NCBI RefSeq assembly: GCF_017873815.1
Contig: NZ_JAGGKQ010000013.1
Coordinates: 1 to 64,000 of the forward strand
Origin: Halorubrum alkaliphilum
GTDB taxonomy: Archaea; Halobacteriota; Halobacteria; Halobacteriales; Haloferacaceae
Direction: 5' to 3'
DNA: 64,000 nucleotides
Under the pieces are notes generated by a model. The model did no database searches. It had not been told where the DNA came from and saw only the letters and a list, made by a program, of their open reading frames with translations. Positions 29,085-33,915 of the stretch are shown piece by piece (the stretch's first letter is position 1; each line of letters begins with the position of its first letter). The position numbers and the translations under genes were made by a program.

Positions 29085-30490
29085 ATCCGACAACGTTGAC
29101 ACAGTCTCTCACCGATTGCAGGCTGGATATTCTACGCTCATCCACACCATTAAGTAAGTGTATTTACATAGGCTATGTATGGCGATTAAGGCCACACGCA
29201 CCTACGTTGGTTCCATCCAGAACCACCAACAGGTTTGTGATGGCCTTGATTCGCTCGGAGACTCCGCCTCGAAAATCTGGAACATCGCACGATGGACCGC
29301 TGACCGTATCTGGGACGCAACCGGCGAAATTCCCGATTCAGGAACGCTGAAATCGTACATGAAGAACCAGTCGTGCTGGAAAGACTTGAACGCACAATCC
29401 AGTCAGAAAGTCATTGAAGAACTTTCTGACGCTTTCCAGTCATGGTTCGATCTGCGACACAAGTTCAGCGAGGCGAATCCGCCCGGCTACCGCAAACACG
29501 GCGACAGCCGACCACGTTCCACGGTGACATTCAAAGAAGACGGGTTCAAACACGACCCTGAGAACAACCGGGTTCGACTCTCGAAAGGCTCGAATCTGAA
29601 AGAACACTTCTCGGATTTCCTGCTTTGCGAGTACCAGACTCGACCTGATGTTGATCTCTCGGAAGTCAACAGCGTACAGAACGTTCGTGCCGTCTGGAAC
29701 GGTGACGAATGGGAACTCCACTTTATCTGTAAAGTCGAGCTCGAATCTGCCGACACAGCAGGCGACGGTGTTGCGGGGATCGACCTCGGAATTACAAACA
29801 TCGCCACGATCGCCTTCCCCGACGAATACGTGTTGTACCCCGGAAACTCGCTCAAAGAAGACAAACACTACTTCACCAGAGCTGAGTACGACACCGAGGG
29901 AGAGAACGGCCCGTCAGAGCAGTCGATGTGGGCACGTCGGAAACTCTCCGAACGTGAGACACAGTACTACCATACGGTGACGGACGCCATCATCACGGAG
30001 TGCGTTGATCGCGGTGTTGGCACGCTCGCGGTGAGCTGGCCGGAAGACGTCCGAGAGTCAGACTGGGGCAAGACCGGGAACAAGAAGCTCCACTCGTGGG
30101 CGTTCGACCGGATCTACCAGTACCTCGCGTACAAAGGCGAGATGCGGGGTGTTGAGGTGCTGAAAGAGAACGAGTGGAACACCTCGAAAACGTGTTCACG
30201 ATGTGGAGACGACACGAAATCGAACCGTGTCGAACGTGGGCTGTACGTTTGCTCGTCGTGTGAGTTGGTAGCCAACGCGGATTGTAACGGAGCGGAGAAT
30301 ATGCGCCAGAAGATAACTCCGAGTCCTCACGGTGAGGATAGGAGTAACGGCTGTGTGGCACAGCCATCGACACACTTGTTCGACCGCGAGAGCGGGACGT
30401 TTCACACGAGAGAACAGGTCGTGTCGTAGACCAGCAAATATCCCAAATGCGGTACGGGAAGCCTCGCCGTTTACGGCGAGGAGGATGTCA
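29045..30490 (+). mobile_element. IS200/IS605-type element encoding only TnpB
   Basis: The element is bounded by imperfect palindromic ends typical of IS200/IS605 transposons: a stem TCCCGGCG/CGCCGGGA with TTTA loop at 29061-29080, and CCTCGCCG/CGGCGAGG with TTTA loop at 30462-30481, followed by AGGATGTCAC at the right boundary. There is no TnpA (Y1 transposase) gene, so it is a solo-TnpB (IS1341-type) element dependent on a transposase elsewhere. Exact boundaries are estimated from where flanking genes are disturbed. Confidence 0.75.
29179..30429 (+). CDS. tnpB: TnpB RNA-guided nuclease (IS200/IS605 family)
   Basis: The product is 416 residues from ATG 29179. The RuvC-like fold shows the first Asp in AGIDLGITNIATIA, a Glu-containing segment LAVSWPEDV, a zinc ribbon CSRCG...CSSC, and the last Asp in ADCNGAENM. 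These match TnpB proteins, which cut DNA guided by an omega RNA transcribed from the element's right end and help retain the transposon. The first and last acidic residues and the zinc cysteines are intact, so the protein may be active. Codon 29158 upstream in frame is not needed by the family's N-terminus. Confidence 0.9.
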   Translation: MAIKATRTYVGSIQNHQQVCDGLDSLGDSASKIWNIARWTADRIWDATGEIPDSGTLKSYMKNQSCWKDLNAQSSQKVIEELSDAFQSWFDLRHKFSEANPPGYRKHGDSRPRSTVTFKEDGFKHDPENNRVRLSKGSNLKEHFSDFLLCEYQTRPDVDLSEVNSVQNVRAVWNGDEWELHFICKVELESADTAGDGVAGIDLGITNIATIAFPDEYVLYPGNSLKEDKHYFTRAEYDTEGENGPSEQSMWARRKLSERETQYYHTVTDAIITECVDRGVGTLAVSWPEDVRESDWGKTGNKKLHSWAFDRIYQYLAYKGEMRGVEVLKENEWNTSKTCSRCGDDTKSNRVERGLYVCSSCELVANADCNGAENMRQKITPSPHGEDRSNGCVAQPSTHLFDRESGTFHTREQVVS

Positions 30491-30510
30491 CTCTTGGAAT
30501 ACCCCAGTCG
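30300..30510 (+). ncRNA. Predicted omega (re)RNA of TnpB with adjacent guide
   Basis: TnpB elements produce a scaffold RNA overlapping the 3' end of the gene and the right end; sense-overlapping transcripts of such genes are documented in Halobacterium. Here the right-end stem (30462-30481) and the boundary AGGATGTCAC are in place. The guide would be the flanking sequence from about 30491 onward. The RNA's 5' end is a guess. Confidence 0.45.
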
Positions 30511-30796
30511 TATCAAGTTCTGAAGCTTCCTCAAAGGTATTCCGCTCGCGCTCAATCTCCTCTAAGCCATCATCGAGAAGAATCTCTGCAACATCTTTAG
30601 AGATATCTCCTTGCTTGTACTGCTGGTGAAGAGTGATTTTCTCTTCGTCCGAAAGGGCTTCTCGAAGTTTCTCTCGGAGTCCCTGTCGGGCAAGCTCACT
30701 AATGTTTATTCCCCCGAGACGCATCTGGTCGACGACCTGCGTTGCTTCCTTCTCAGCTTCCCCTCGGAACTGGATTTTGTCGTTGTTCGTCGCCAT
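30488..30796 (-). CDS. Small ribbon-helix-helix/antitoxin-like protein
   Basis: The product is 102 residues, strongly helical and charged. The segment MRLGGINISELARQGLREKL looks like a DNA-binding helix pair of the kind found in VapB/UPF0175-type antitoxins. It is followed by QQYKQGDISKDVAEILLDDG, a second regular repressor-like pattern seen in UPF0175 proteins. The stop codon lies within the last bases of the TnpB element, so the natural C-terminus may have been altered by insertion. No toxin gene is adjacent. Function is tentative. Confidence 0.5.
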   Translation of the reverse strand: MATNNDKIQFRGEAEKEATQVVDQMRLGGINISELARQGLREKLREALSDEEKITLHQQYKQGDISKDVAEILLDDGLEEIERERNTFEEASELDTTGVFQE

Positions 30797-31068
30797 CTTA
30801 TCTACTCGTTCGTTCCTTACAGCAATAGATGTTGTGACGCGCCATCCGTGTCATCACAGATCTACCACTGGGCTACGGCTTGAAAAAAGAGATTCGTTGT
30901 TTCAATGATCGGACCGCGAACTACACTCGCCAAAACAGTGCCTATGATTACCACACTCTAACTAAATTTAATACAGTTGCCACGATAACCCGTAACTGAC
31001 GTCCGAAACAAACCTCGTAAACGGAGAATCCCGCAACATGGTCGATACTCGCTTCAAACCGCGGCGTG

Positions 31069-31442
31069 CTCGTTCTCGTTTAGCCGCGGGGCACGTGTTC
31101 GGCGAGTACCTACAAGACCAGCGTGCGGAGAGACCGGACGAGAATCGCTGGGCTTGCGTCGCCATTGAACGCGAAAGTGTGACGCAATCCGGCGATCTCC
31201 GGAGACTCTCACCCGCATAACCCGGCTCCCACGCGGACTACCCGTCAGGGGCTGGGGAACACGGGAGTGCCGCCTGCTTTCGCCTAGTACTCGTTTCGCT
31301 CACAGCGTCACGCGAGTACGGCGACTGAGGCTCGCGGCAGTTTGGTCTGCGTTCGTTCCTGACAGTGGAACGAACAAGCGATTCCGTACGCGCTGAGCGT
31401 ACGAAGAGTCGCTACACACATCCCCCGCAGCGTTAGCTGCGG
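31069..31442. other. Run of strong inverted repeats before the tRNA array
   Basis: The 650 bases between the small antitoxin-like gene and the first tRNA contain no convincing gene but at least five perfect hairpins: CCGCGGC/GCCGCGG (31069-31089), GTACTCG/CGAGTAC (31287-31319), GTTCGTTCC/GGAACGAAC with a 7-base loop (31351-31375), CGTACGC/GCGTACG (31385-31403), CCGCAGC/GCTGCGG with GTTA loop (31425-31442). A TATA-like AATTTAATAC lies at about 30964. This suggests one or more structured RNAs leading into the array. Confidence 0.55.
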
Positions 31443-31450
31443 CTACGTCG

Positions 31451-31526
31451 AGCCCCGGAGTCTCCGTTGGCGAGGGACGCCGGACTTTGAATCCGGAGGT
31501 CGCCGGTTCGATTCCGGCCGGGGCGA
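31451..31526 (+). tRNA. tRNA-Gln (anticodon TTG), non-canonical
   Basis: Acceptor AGCCCCG pairs with CGGGGCG except at the end pair. The D-stem is five base pairs (GTCTC/GGGAC). Anticodon stem CCGGA/TCCGG holds loop CTTTGAA, giving TTG. T-arm GCCGG-TTCGATT-CCGGC is perfect. Position 8 is G instead of the near-universal T. First gene of the array; no encoded CCA. Confidence 0.7.
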
Positions 31527-31532
31527 CTGCAT

Positions 31533-31606
31533 GCCGACGTGGTGTAATCCGGCGAGCATACGGTCCTGTCACGGCCGTGATCCGGGTTCGAATCCCGGCG
31601 TCGGCG
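31533..31606 (+). tRNA. tRNA-Asp (GTC)
   Basis: Acceptor GCCGACG/CGTCGGC is perfect, followed by T8 G9. The anticodon stem CGGTC/GGCCG has loop CTGTCAC, anticodon GTC. The T-arm CCGGG-TTCGAAT-CCCGG is perfect and the discriminator is G, as in archaeal tRNA-Asp. Confidence 0.85.
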
Positions 31607-31854
31607 TGGACGCGTGGACAACCACGTGGGGATACCCATCGAGGTAGGCAGCCCGTTGGTGCGATCAGCTGGATCGTTCCTGCGATGCTGGGCCCGGCAG
31701 GGTCTGTAACCTACATGAGCCGGTGTGGTATTCCCGGGAGATCCCGAAGCACGCCCCCGCGATGAGACGCGCGATCACGACCACTCGGTCGAGGTTGCGC
31801 AGTTGGAAAGTCGTACAGATAGATAACCAACTGCCGAACGCTCGGCAGTCCCGT
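31607..31854. other. Gap inside the tRNA array, unassigned
   Basis: These 248 bases lie between tRNA-Asp and tRNA-Pro. They contain a D-arm-like GATCAGCTGGATC and the octamer CCATCGAG that recurs at about 33339 and 33544, but no T-arm or complete tRNA fold. No coding frame looks real. It may be a decayed tRNA or another structured RNA. Confidence 0.4.
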
Positions 31855-31927
31855 GAGCCGATGGTCCAGCGGACGACGATCTGTGCCTTGGGCGCACAGG
31901 ACCGAGGTTCGAATCCTCGTCGGCTCA
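31855..31927 (+). tRNA. tRNA-Pro (TGG)
   Basis: Acceptor GAGCCGA/TCGGCTC and T-arm CGAGG-TTCGAAT-CCTCG are perfect. Anticodon stem TGTGC/GCACA with loop CTTGGGC gives TGG. The D-stem is weak. Only four bases separate it from the next tRNA. Confidence 0.8.
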
Positions 31928-31931
31928 GTGT

Positions 31932-32018
31932 GCCGTGACTGGGTATTGGGGAACCCAGCGGCCTGCTACGCCGTAGCCGTCTGCTATCGGCCTCCCGGTT
32001 CGAATCCGGGTCGCGGAG
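31932..32018 (+). tRNA. tRNA-Ser (GCT), class II
   Basis: Acceptor GCCGTGA pairs with TCGCGGA with an end mismatch. D-stem GGGT/ACCC. Anticodon stem GCGGC/GCCGT with loop CTGCTAC gives GCT. The long variable arm (GCCG/CGGC) and perfect T-stem CCCGG/CCGGG fit tRNA-Ser. The 14 bases at its 5' end recur at 32177-32190 without the rest of a tRNA. Confidence 0.8.
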
Positions 32019-32020
32019 TC

Positions 32021-32161
32021 ATGACAACGAATGTCTGCCCCGCCTGCGAGGAGGAAGCGTTCCGTCACGTCCCACTCGGTGAAACAACGTCAATCGACAC
32101 GATTGGAAGCGTGAAAATCTGCGTCACCGGCGACGGCGCGTACTTCCACGGAACAAGGTAA
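32021..32161 (+). CDS. 46-residue protein inside the tRNA array
   Basis: The frame from ATG 32021 encodes 46 residues beginning MTTNVCPACEEEAF, with a CPxC knuckle, a later Cys, and a predicted strand-rich end. It starts two bases after tRNA-Ser(GCT) and lies entirely between tRNA genes, so it would be expressed from the processed tRNA transcript. I do not recognise it. The single CxxC could be half of a zinc site in a dimer. It might also be an accidental frame, though its composition resembles genuine haloarchaeal proteins. Confidence 0.4.
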   Translation: MTTNVCPACEEEAFRHVPLGETTSIDTIGSVKICVTGDGAYFHGTR

Positions 32162-32279
32162 CCGTCATCCATCCCTGCCGTGACTGGGTGCTGATGAGCG
32201 CATTCACCTCGAAAGAGAGAGTCAGAAAATGAGCGATGTGCGTGTTCCGGCGTCCCGGTGAGCAACGCGAGGCGGGCTC

Positions 32280-32297
32280 GTCGGAGCAAGCTCCGAC
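32280..32297. other. Perfect short hairpin between tRNA genes
   Basis: GTCGGAGC and GCTCCGAC are exact reverse complements separated by two bases, giving a stem of seven pairs with a four-base loop. It precedes tRNA-Ser(TGA) by seven bases. The surrounding gap (32162-32303) holds no gene that I can support. Confidence 0.4.
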
Positions 32298-32303
32298 GGT
32301 GAT

Positions 32304-32385
32304 AGTGAGACATGCGGATAGGCGACCGCGCTCGGTTTGAAACCGAGAGCTGCGAGGCTTCGGAGTTCGACTCTCCGTCTCACCG
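32304..32385 (+). tRNA. tRNA-Ser (TGA), class II
   Basis: GTGAGA/TCTCAC acceptor with a mismatched end pair. D-stem GCGG/CCGC. Anticodon stem CTCGG/CCGAG with loop TTTGAAA gives TGA. A long variable region and T-arm CGGAG-TTCGACT-CTCCG follow, with G discriminator as in archaeal Ser tRNAs. Confidence 0.8.
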
Positions 32386-32387
32386 TT

Positions 32388-32473
32388 GGCGGGATTTCCC
32401 TAGCTTGGTCAAGGGACTGCGCTGGAACCGCAGCGTCCGCGAGGACACGAGTGTTCAAATCGCTCTCCCGCCG
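32388..32473 (+). tRNA. tRNA-Ser (GGA), class II
   Basis: Acceptor GGCGGGA/TCCCGCC is perfect. D-stem CCCT/AGGG. Anticodon stem CTGCG/CGCAG with loop CTGGAAC gives GGA. Variable arm GTCC/GGAC, T-loop TTCAAAT, discriminator G. Two bases separate it from the previous gene. Confidence 0.82.
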
Positions 32474-32520
32474 CTGCGTGCCGAAGTGATTCGCAGAGAC
32501 GTTGGCGATTCTCGAATTGC

Positions 32521-32602
32521 GCCGCCATGCCAGAGTGGTCGAACGGGCACGGTTGAGGGCCGTGTGGTTAGTCCTTCCCAGGTTCGAATCCTGGTGGCGG
32601 CA
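32521..32602 (+). tRNA. tRNA-Leu (GAG), class II
   Basis: Acceptor GCCGCCA/TGGCGGC and T-arm CCAGG-TTCGAAT-CCTGG are perfect. Anticodon stem CACGG/CCGTG with loop TTGAGGG gives GAG. The variable region is long and the discriminator is A, as expected for Leu. Confidence 0.85.
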
Positions 32603-32644
32603 TCCGGCCATCGTGCCGGTAGACAAGTCCCGATCCAACGTTAC

Positions 32645-32727
32645 GTCGCCATACCCCAGTGGTCAACGGGAAGTGGCTCAGAACCGTTAGCGTAGGTCCT
32701 CCCGAGGTTCGAATTCTCGCGGCGACA
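32645..32727 (+). tRNA. tRNA-Leu (CAG), class II
   Basis: Acceptor GTCGCC/GGCGAC with a mismatch at the seventh pair. Anticodon stem AGTGG/CCGTT (two wobbles) with loop CTCAGAA gives CAG. Long variable region, T-stem CGAGG/TCTCG, discriminator A. Confidence 0.78.
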
Positions 32728-32730
32728 GTT

Positions 32731-32802
32731 CTCCCTGTGGTCTAACGGCTACGATACCTCCCTGTAGAAGAGGAGACGCACGTTCGAGTCGTGCCGGGGA
32801 GA
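32731..32802 (+). tRNA. tRNA-Tyr (GTA)
   Basis: Acceptor CTCCCTG/CGGGGAG begins with the C1-G72 pair diagnostic of archaeal tRNA-Tyr. Loop CTGTAGA gives GTA; the innermost anticodon-stem pair is a C.A mismatch. T-arm GCACG-TTCGAGT-CGTGC is perfect; discriminator A. Confidence 0.78.
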
Positions 32803-32806
32803 CTGC

Positions 32807-32933
32807 GGGACGGTGGAAGAGCCCGGCATTCACACACTCTCGCCGAATTTTTACCGGAGACCCGGTGCGACGGAGAGAGTTCCTTCATCTCACTTGTAAC
32901 GAGAACACGCAGGTTCGAATCCTGCCCGTCCCA
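32807..32933 (+). tRNA. tRNA-Thr (TGT) with large insertion in the D-loop
   Basis: Acceptor GGGACGG/CCGTCCC and T-arm GCAGG-TTCGAAT-CCTGC are perfect. Anticodon stem TCTCA/CGAGA (one mismatch) with loop CTTGTAA gives TGT. D-stem GAAG (32816-32819) pairs with CTTC (32883-32886), but about 63 bases lie between them where roughly ten are normal. The insert contains ACCGG/CCGGT and CTCTC/GAGAG pairings, so it may be an intron or an extra domain. Confidence 0.7.
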
Positions 32934-32967
32934 CTGGCCGATGACCCTTCGCAGGCGAGGCCAATTC

Positions 32968-33040
32968 GCTCCAGTGGAGTAGCGGCCAAACTCACGGCCC
33001 TCTCACGGCCGAACCCCCGGTTCGAATCCGGGCTGGAGCA
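32968..33040 (+). tRNA. tRNA-Glu (CTC)
   Basis: Acceptor GCTCCAG/CTGGAGC, D-stem GAGT/ACTC, anticodon stem CGGCC/GGCCG with loop CTCTCAC (CTC), and T-arm CCCGG-TTCGAAT-CCGGG are all perfect. The sequence differs clearly from the tRNA-Glu(CTC) fragment at 39592-39636. Confidence 0.88.
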
Positions 33041-33043
33041 TGT

Positions 33044-33116
33044 GGGCCCGGAGCCTATGCGGACAGGCAAGCGGCCTTTAACCGCAGAATAGCGGGTTCG
33101 AATCCCGTCGGGCCCT
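33044..33116 (+). tRNA. tRNA-Lys (TTT), non-canonical
   Basis: Acceptor GGGCCCG/CGGGCCC is perfect and its GGGCC start is typical of tRNA-Lys. D-stem GCCT/AGGC. The anticodon loop CCTTTAA gives TTT but has C at position 33 instead of T, and position 8 is G. A register shift would read TTA, but the short variable loop argues against Leu. Confidence 0.68.
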
Positions 33117-33122
33117 CTTGAT

Positions 33123-33196
33123 GCCTGGGAGGCCCCCCTGGTGGGGGTGCCGGGCTGTTACCCTGACCGTGGAAGGTTCGAGTCCTTCTCCAGGCG
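33123..33196 (+). tRNA. tRNA-Asn (GTT)
   Basis: Acceptor GCCTGGG/TCCAGGC (one wobble), anticodon loop CTGTTAC giving GTT on stem CCGGG/CCTGA, T-arm GAAGG-TTCGAGT-CCTTC, discriminator G. The D-region forms an unusual C-run/G-run hairpin (CCCCCC/GGGGG). Confidence 0.75.
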
Positions 33197-33217
33197 CTCG
33201 GAACCAGTAGCAGTGAT

Positions 33218-33293
33218 GCTCCCGGAGTCTCCGTTGGCGAGAGACGCCAGCCTTTCAAGCTGGAGGTCGGGGGTTCGATTCCCCTCGGGAGCA
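33218..33293 (+). tRNA. tRNA-Glu (TTC), non-canonical
   Basis: Acceptor GCTCCCG/CGGGAGC is perfect. Five-pair D-stem GTCTC/GAGAC, anticodon stem CCAGC/GCTGG with loop CTTTCAA giving TTC. G occupies position 8. Its D-arm is nearly identical to the tRNA-Gln that opens the array, so one probably derives from the other. Confidence 0.78.
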
Positions 33294-33455
33294 CTCGGGA
33301 ACTGGCAGTGGACACCGACGCTCTGCGTCGTACCATCGAGGTAACGACGTAGACCGGTGACGCGTCCGCTGTCGGTTCCCATAGCGTGCAGTCGTCGAGA
33401 CGGTGCGTTCCTTCAGCCCGCAAGGCACACCGGGAGTCATAGCCCGTCGCGCCGT

Positions 33456-33538
33456 CAGTTTCCCGACCGCACGTGGCGACCGTCGAGTCGAGGCGTTGCT
33501 TCGCCAGGAACTCACAGGTTCAAATCCTGTCGGTGGCC
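33456..33538 (+). ncRNA. tRNA-like RNA A, no anticodon arm recognised
   Basis: The 3' part has T-arm ACAGG-TTCAAAT-CCTGT and acceptor strand CGGTGGC. GCGACCG at 33476-33482 pairs with it with one mismatch. Between them only one hairpin fits: GAGT/ACTC enclosing GGCG-TTGCTT-CGCC, directly followed by the T-stem. The order of blocks (CAGTTTCCC, CGTGGC, CCGTC, CTTCGCC, T-arm, CGGTGG) is shared with the sequence at 33605-33702. It could be a Y-RNA-like molecule, a decayed tRNA, or the 3' exon of a split or intron-bearing tRNA. Confidence 0.45.
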
Positions 33539-33604
33539 CCGTCCATCGAGAACATCCCGGACAAAGAGAGCACGAGGGTACTCTCGACACCGGATCCGCC
33601 TCGA

Positions 33605-33702
33605 CAGTTTCCCAGTCGCCATCACTCATCCCGTGGCCGTCAAGTTGGAGCCATCCTTCGCCTCTGGAGCCAGAAGTCTGGGTTCGAATCCCGGCGGTGG
33701 AA
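33605..33702 (+). ncRNA. tRNA-like RNA B, paralogue of A
   Basis: It shares CAGTTTCCC, CGTGGC, CGTC-AGT, CTTCGCC and the T-arm/acceptor block with A. T-arm CTGGG-TTCGAAT-CCCGG is intact and the acceptor strand is CGGTGGA. TCCTTCG (33654-33660) pairs with it imperfectly; only a small TCTG-GAGC-CAGA hairpin lies between. No anticodon arm is recognisable. CGGTGGAA also pairs perfectly with TTCCACCG just downstream. Confidence 0.45.
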
Positions 33703-33710
33703 TCCGGTCT

Positions 33711-33755
33711 TCCACCGTAGTGTAACCAGGTAGCACGCTGTTCCGGCTCCAGCAG
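33711..33755 (+). pseudogene. Isolated 5' half of a tRNA
   Basis: TCCACCG, T8 A9, D-arm GTGT-AACCAGGTA-GCAC and the start of an anticodon stem are present, but no T-arm or matching acceptor strand follows. The exact complement of its acceptor, CGGTGGA, lies upstream at 33695-33701. GGCTCCAG at 33745-33752 is complementary to CTGGAGCC at 33664-33671. It is a remnant or one half of a rearranged gene. Confidence 0.45.
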
Positions 33756-33773
33756 TTTTCCGGCCACATCCTT

Positions 33774-33848
33774 GTCTCCGTAGCTCAGCCAGGACAGAGC
33801 ACCGGCCTTCGAAGCCGAGTGTCGCACGTTCGAATCGTGCCGGAGACG
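33774..33848 (+). tRNA. tRNA-Arg (TCG)
   Basis: Acceptor GTCTCCG/CGGAGAC, D-arm GCTC-AGCCAGGACA-GAGC, anticodon stem CCGGC/GCCGA with loop CTTCGAA (TCG), and T-arm GCACG-TTCGAAT-CGTGC. It is the most regular tRNA of the array and the last before the Ro-type gene. Confidence 0.88.
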
Positions 33849-33851
33849 TTC

Positions 33852-33911
33852 GCTGCTTGCATCCGTGTGAGCAGCACCGGTATCGGAGTCGCCTGTTGCG
33901 GCTCCGAGTGA
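33852..33911. other. Two hairpins between tRNA-Arg and the Ro-type gene
   Basis: GCTGCT and AGCAGC pair across a 12-base loop (33852-33875). CGGAGTCGC and GCGGCTCCG pair (one wobble) across a short loop just before the start codon. No TATA-like box is seen here, so they are more likely processing or leader structures than a promoter. Confidence 0.4.
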
Positions 33912-33915
33912 TAGT

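Noticed and set aside
31038-31220. 60-codon basic frame upstream of the tRNA array
   Set aside because: It overlaps a strong hairpin (31069-31089), is Arg-rich unlike neighbouring proteins, and shows no domain; the region looks like structured RNA.
31069-31442. RNase P RNA or 7S RNA
   Set aside because: The universal conserved blocks of RNase P RNA and the SRP RNA loop motifs were not found among the hairpins.
33740-33752. tRNA-Trp anticodon CTCCAG in the isolated 5' half
   Set aside because: Using CCA as anticodon leaves extra bases between the D-arm and anticodon stem and no matching 3' strand, so no amino-acid identity is assigned.
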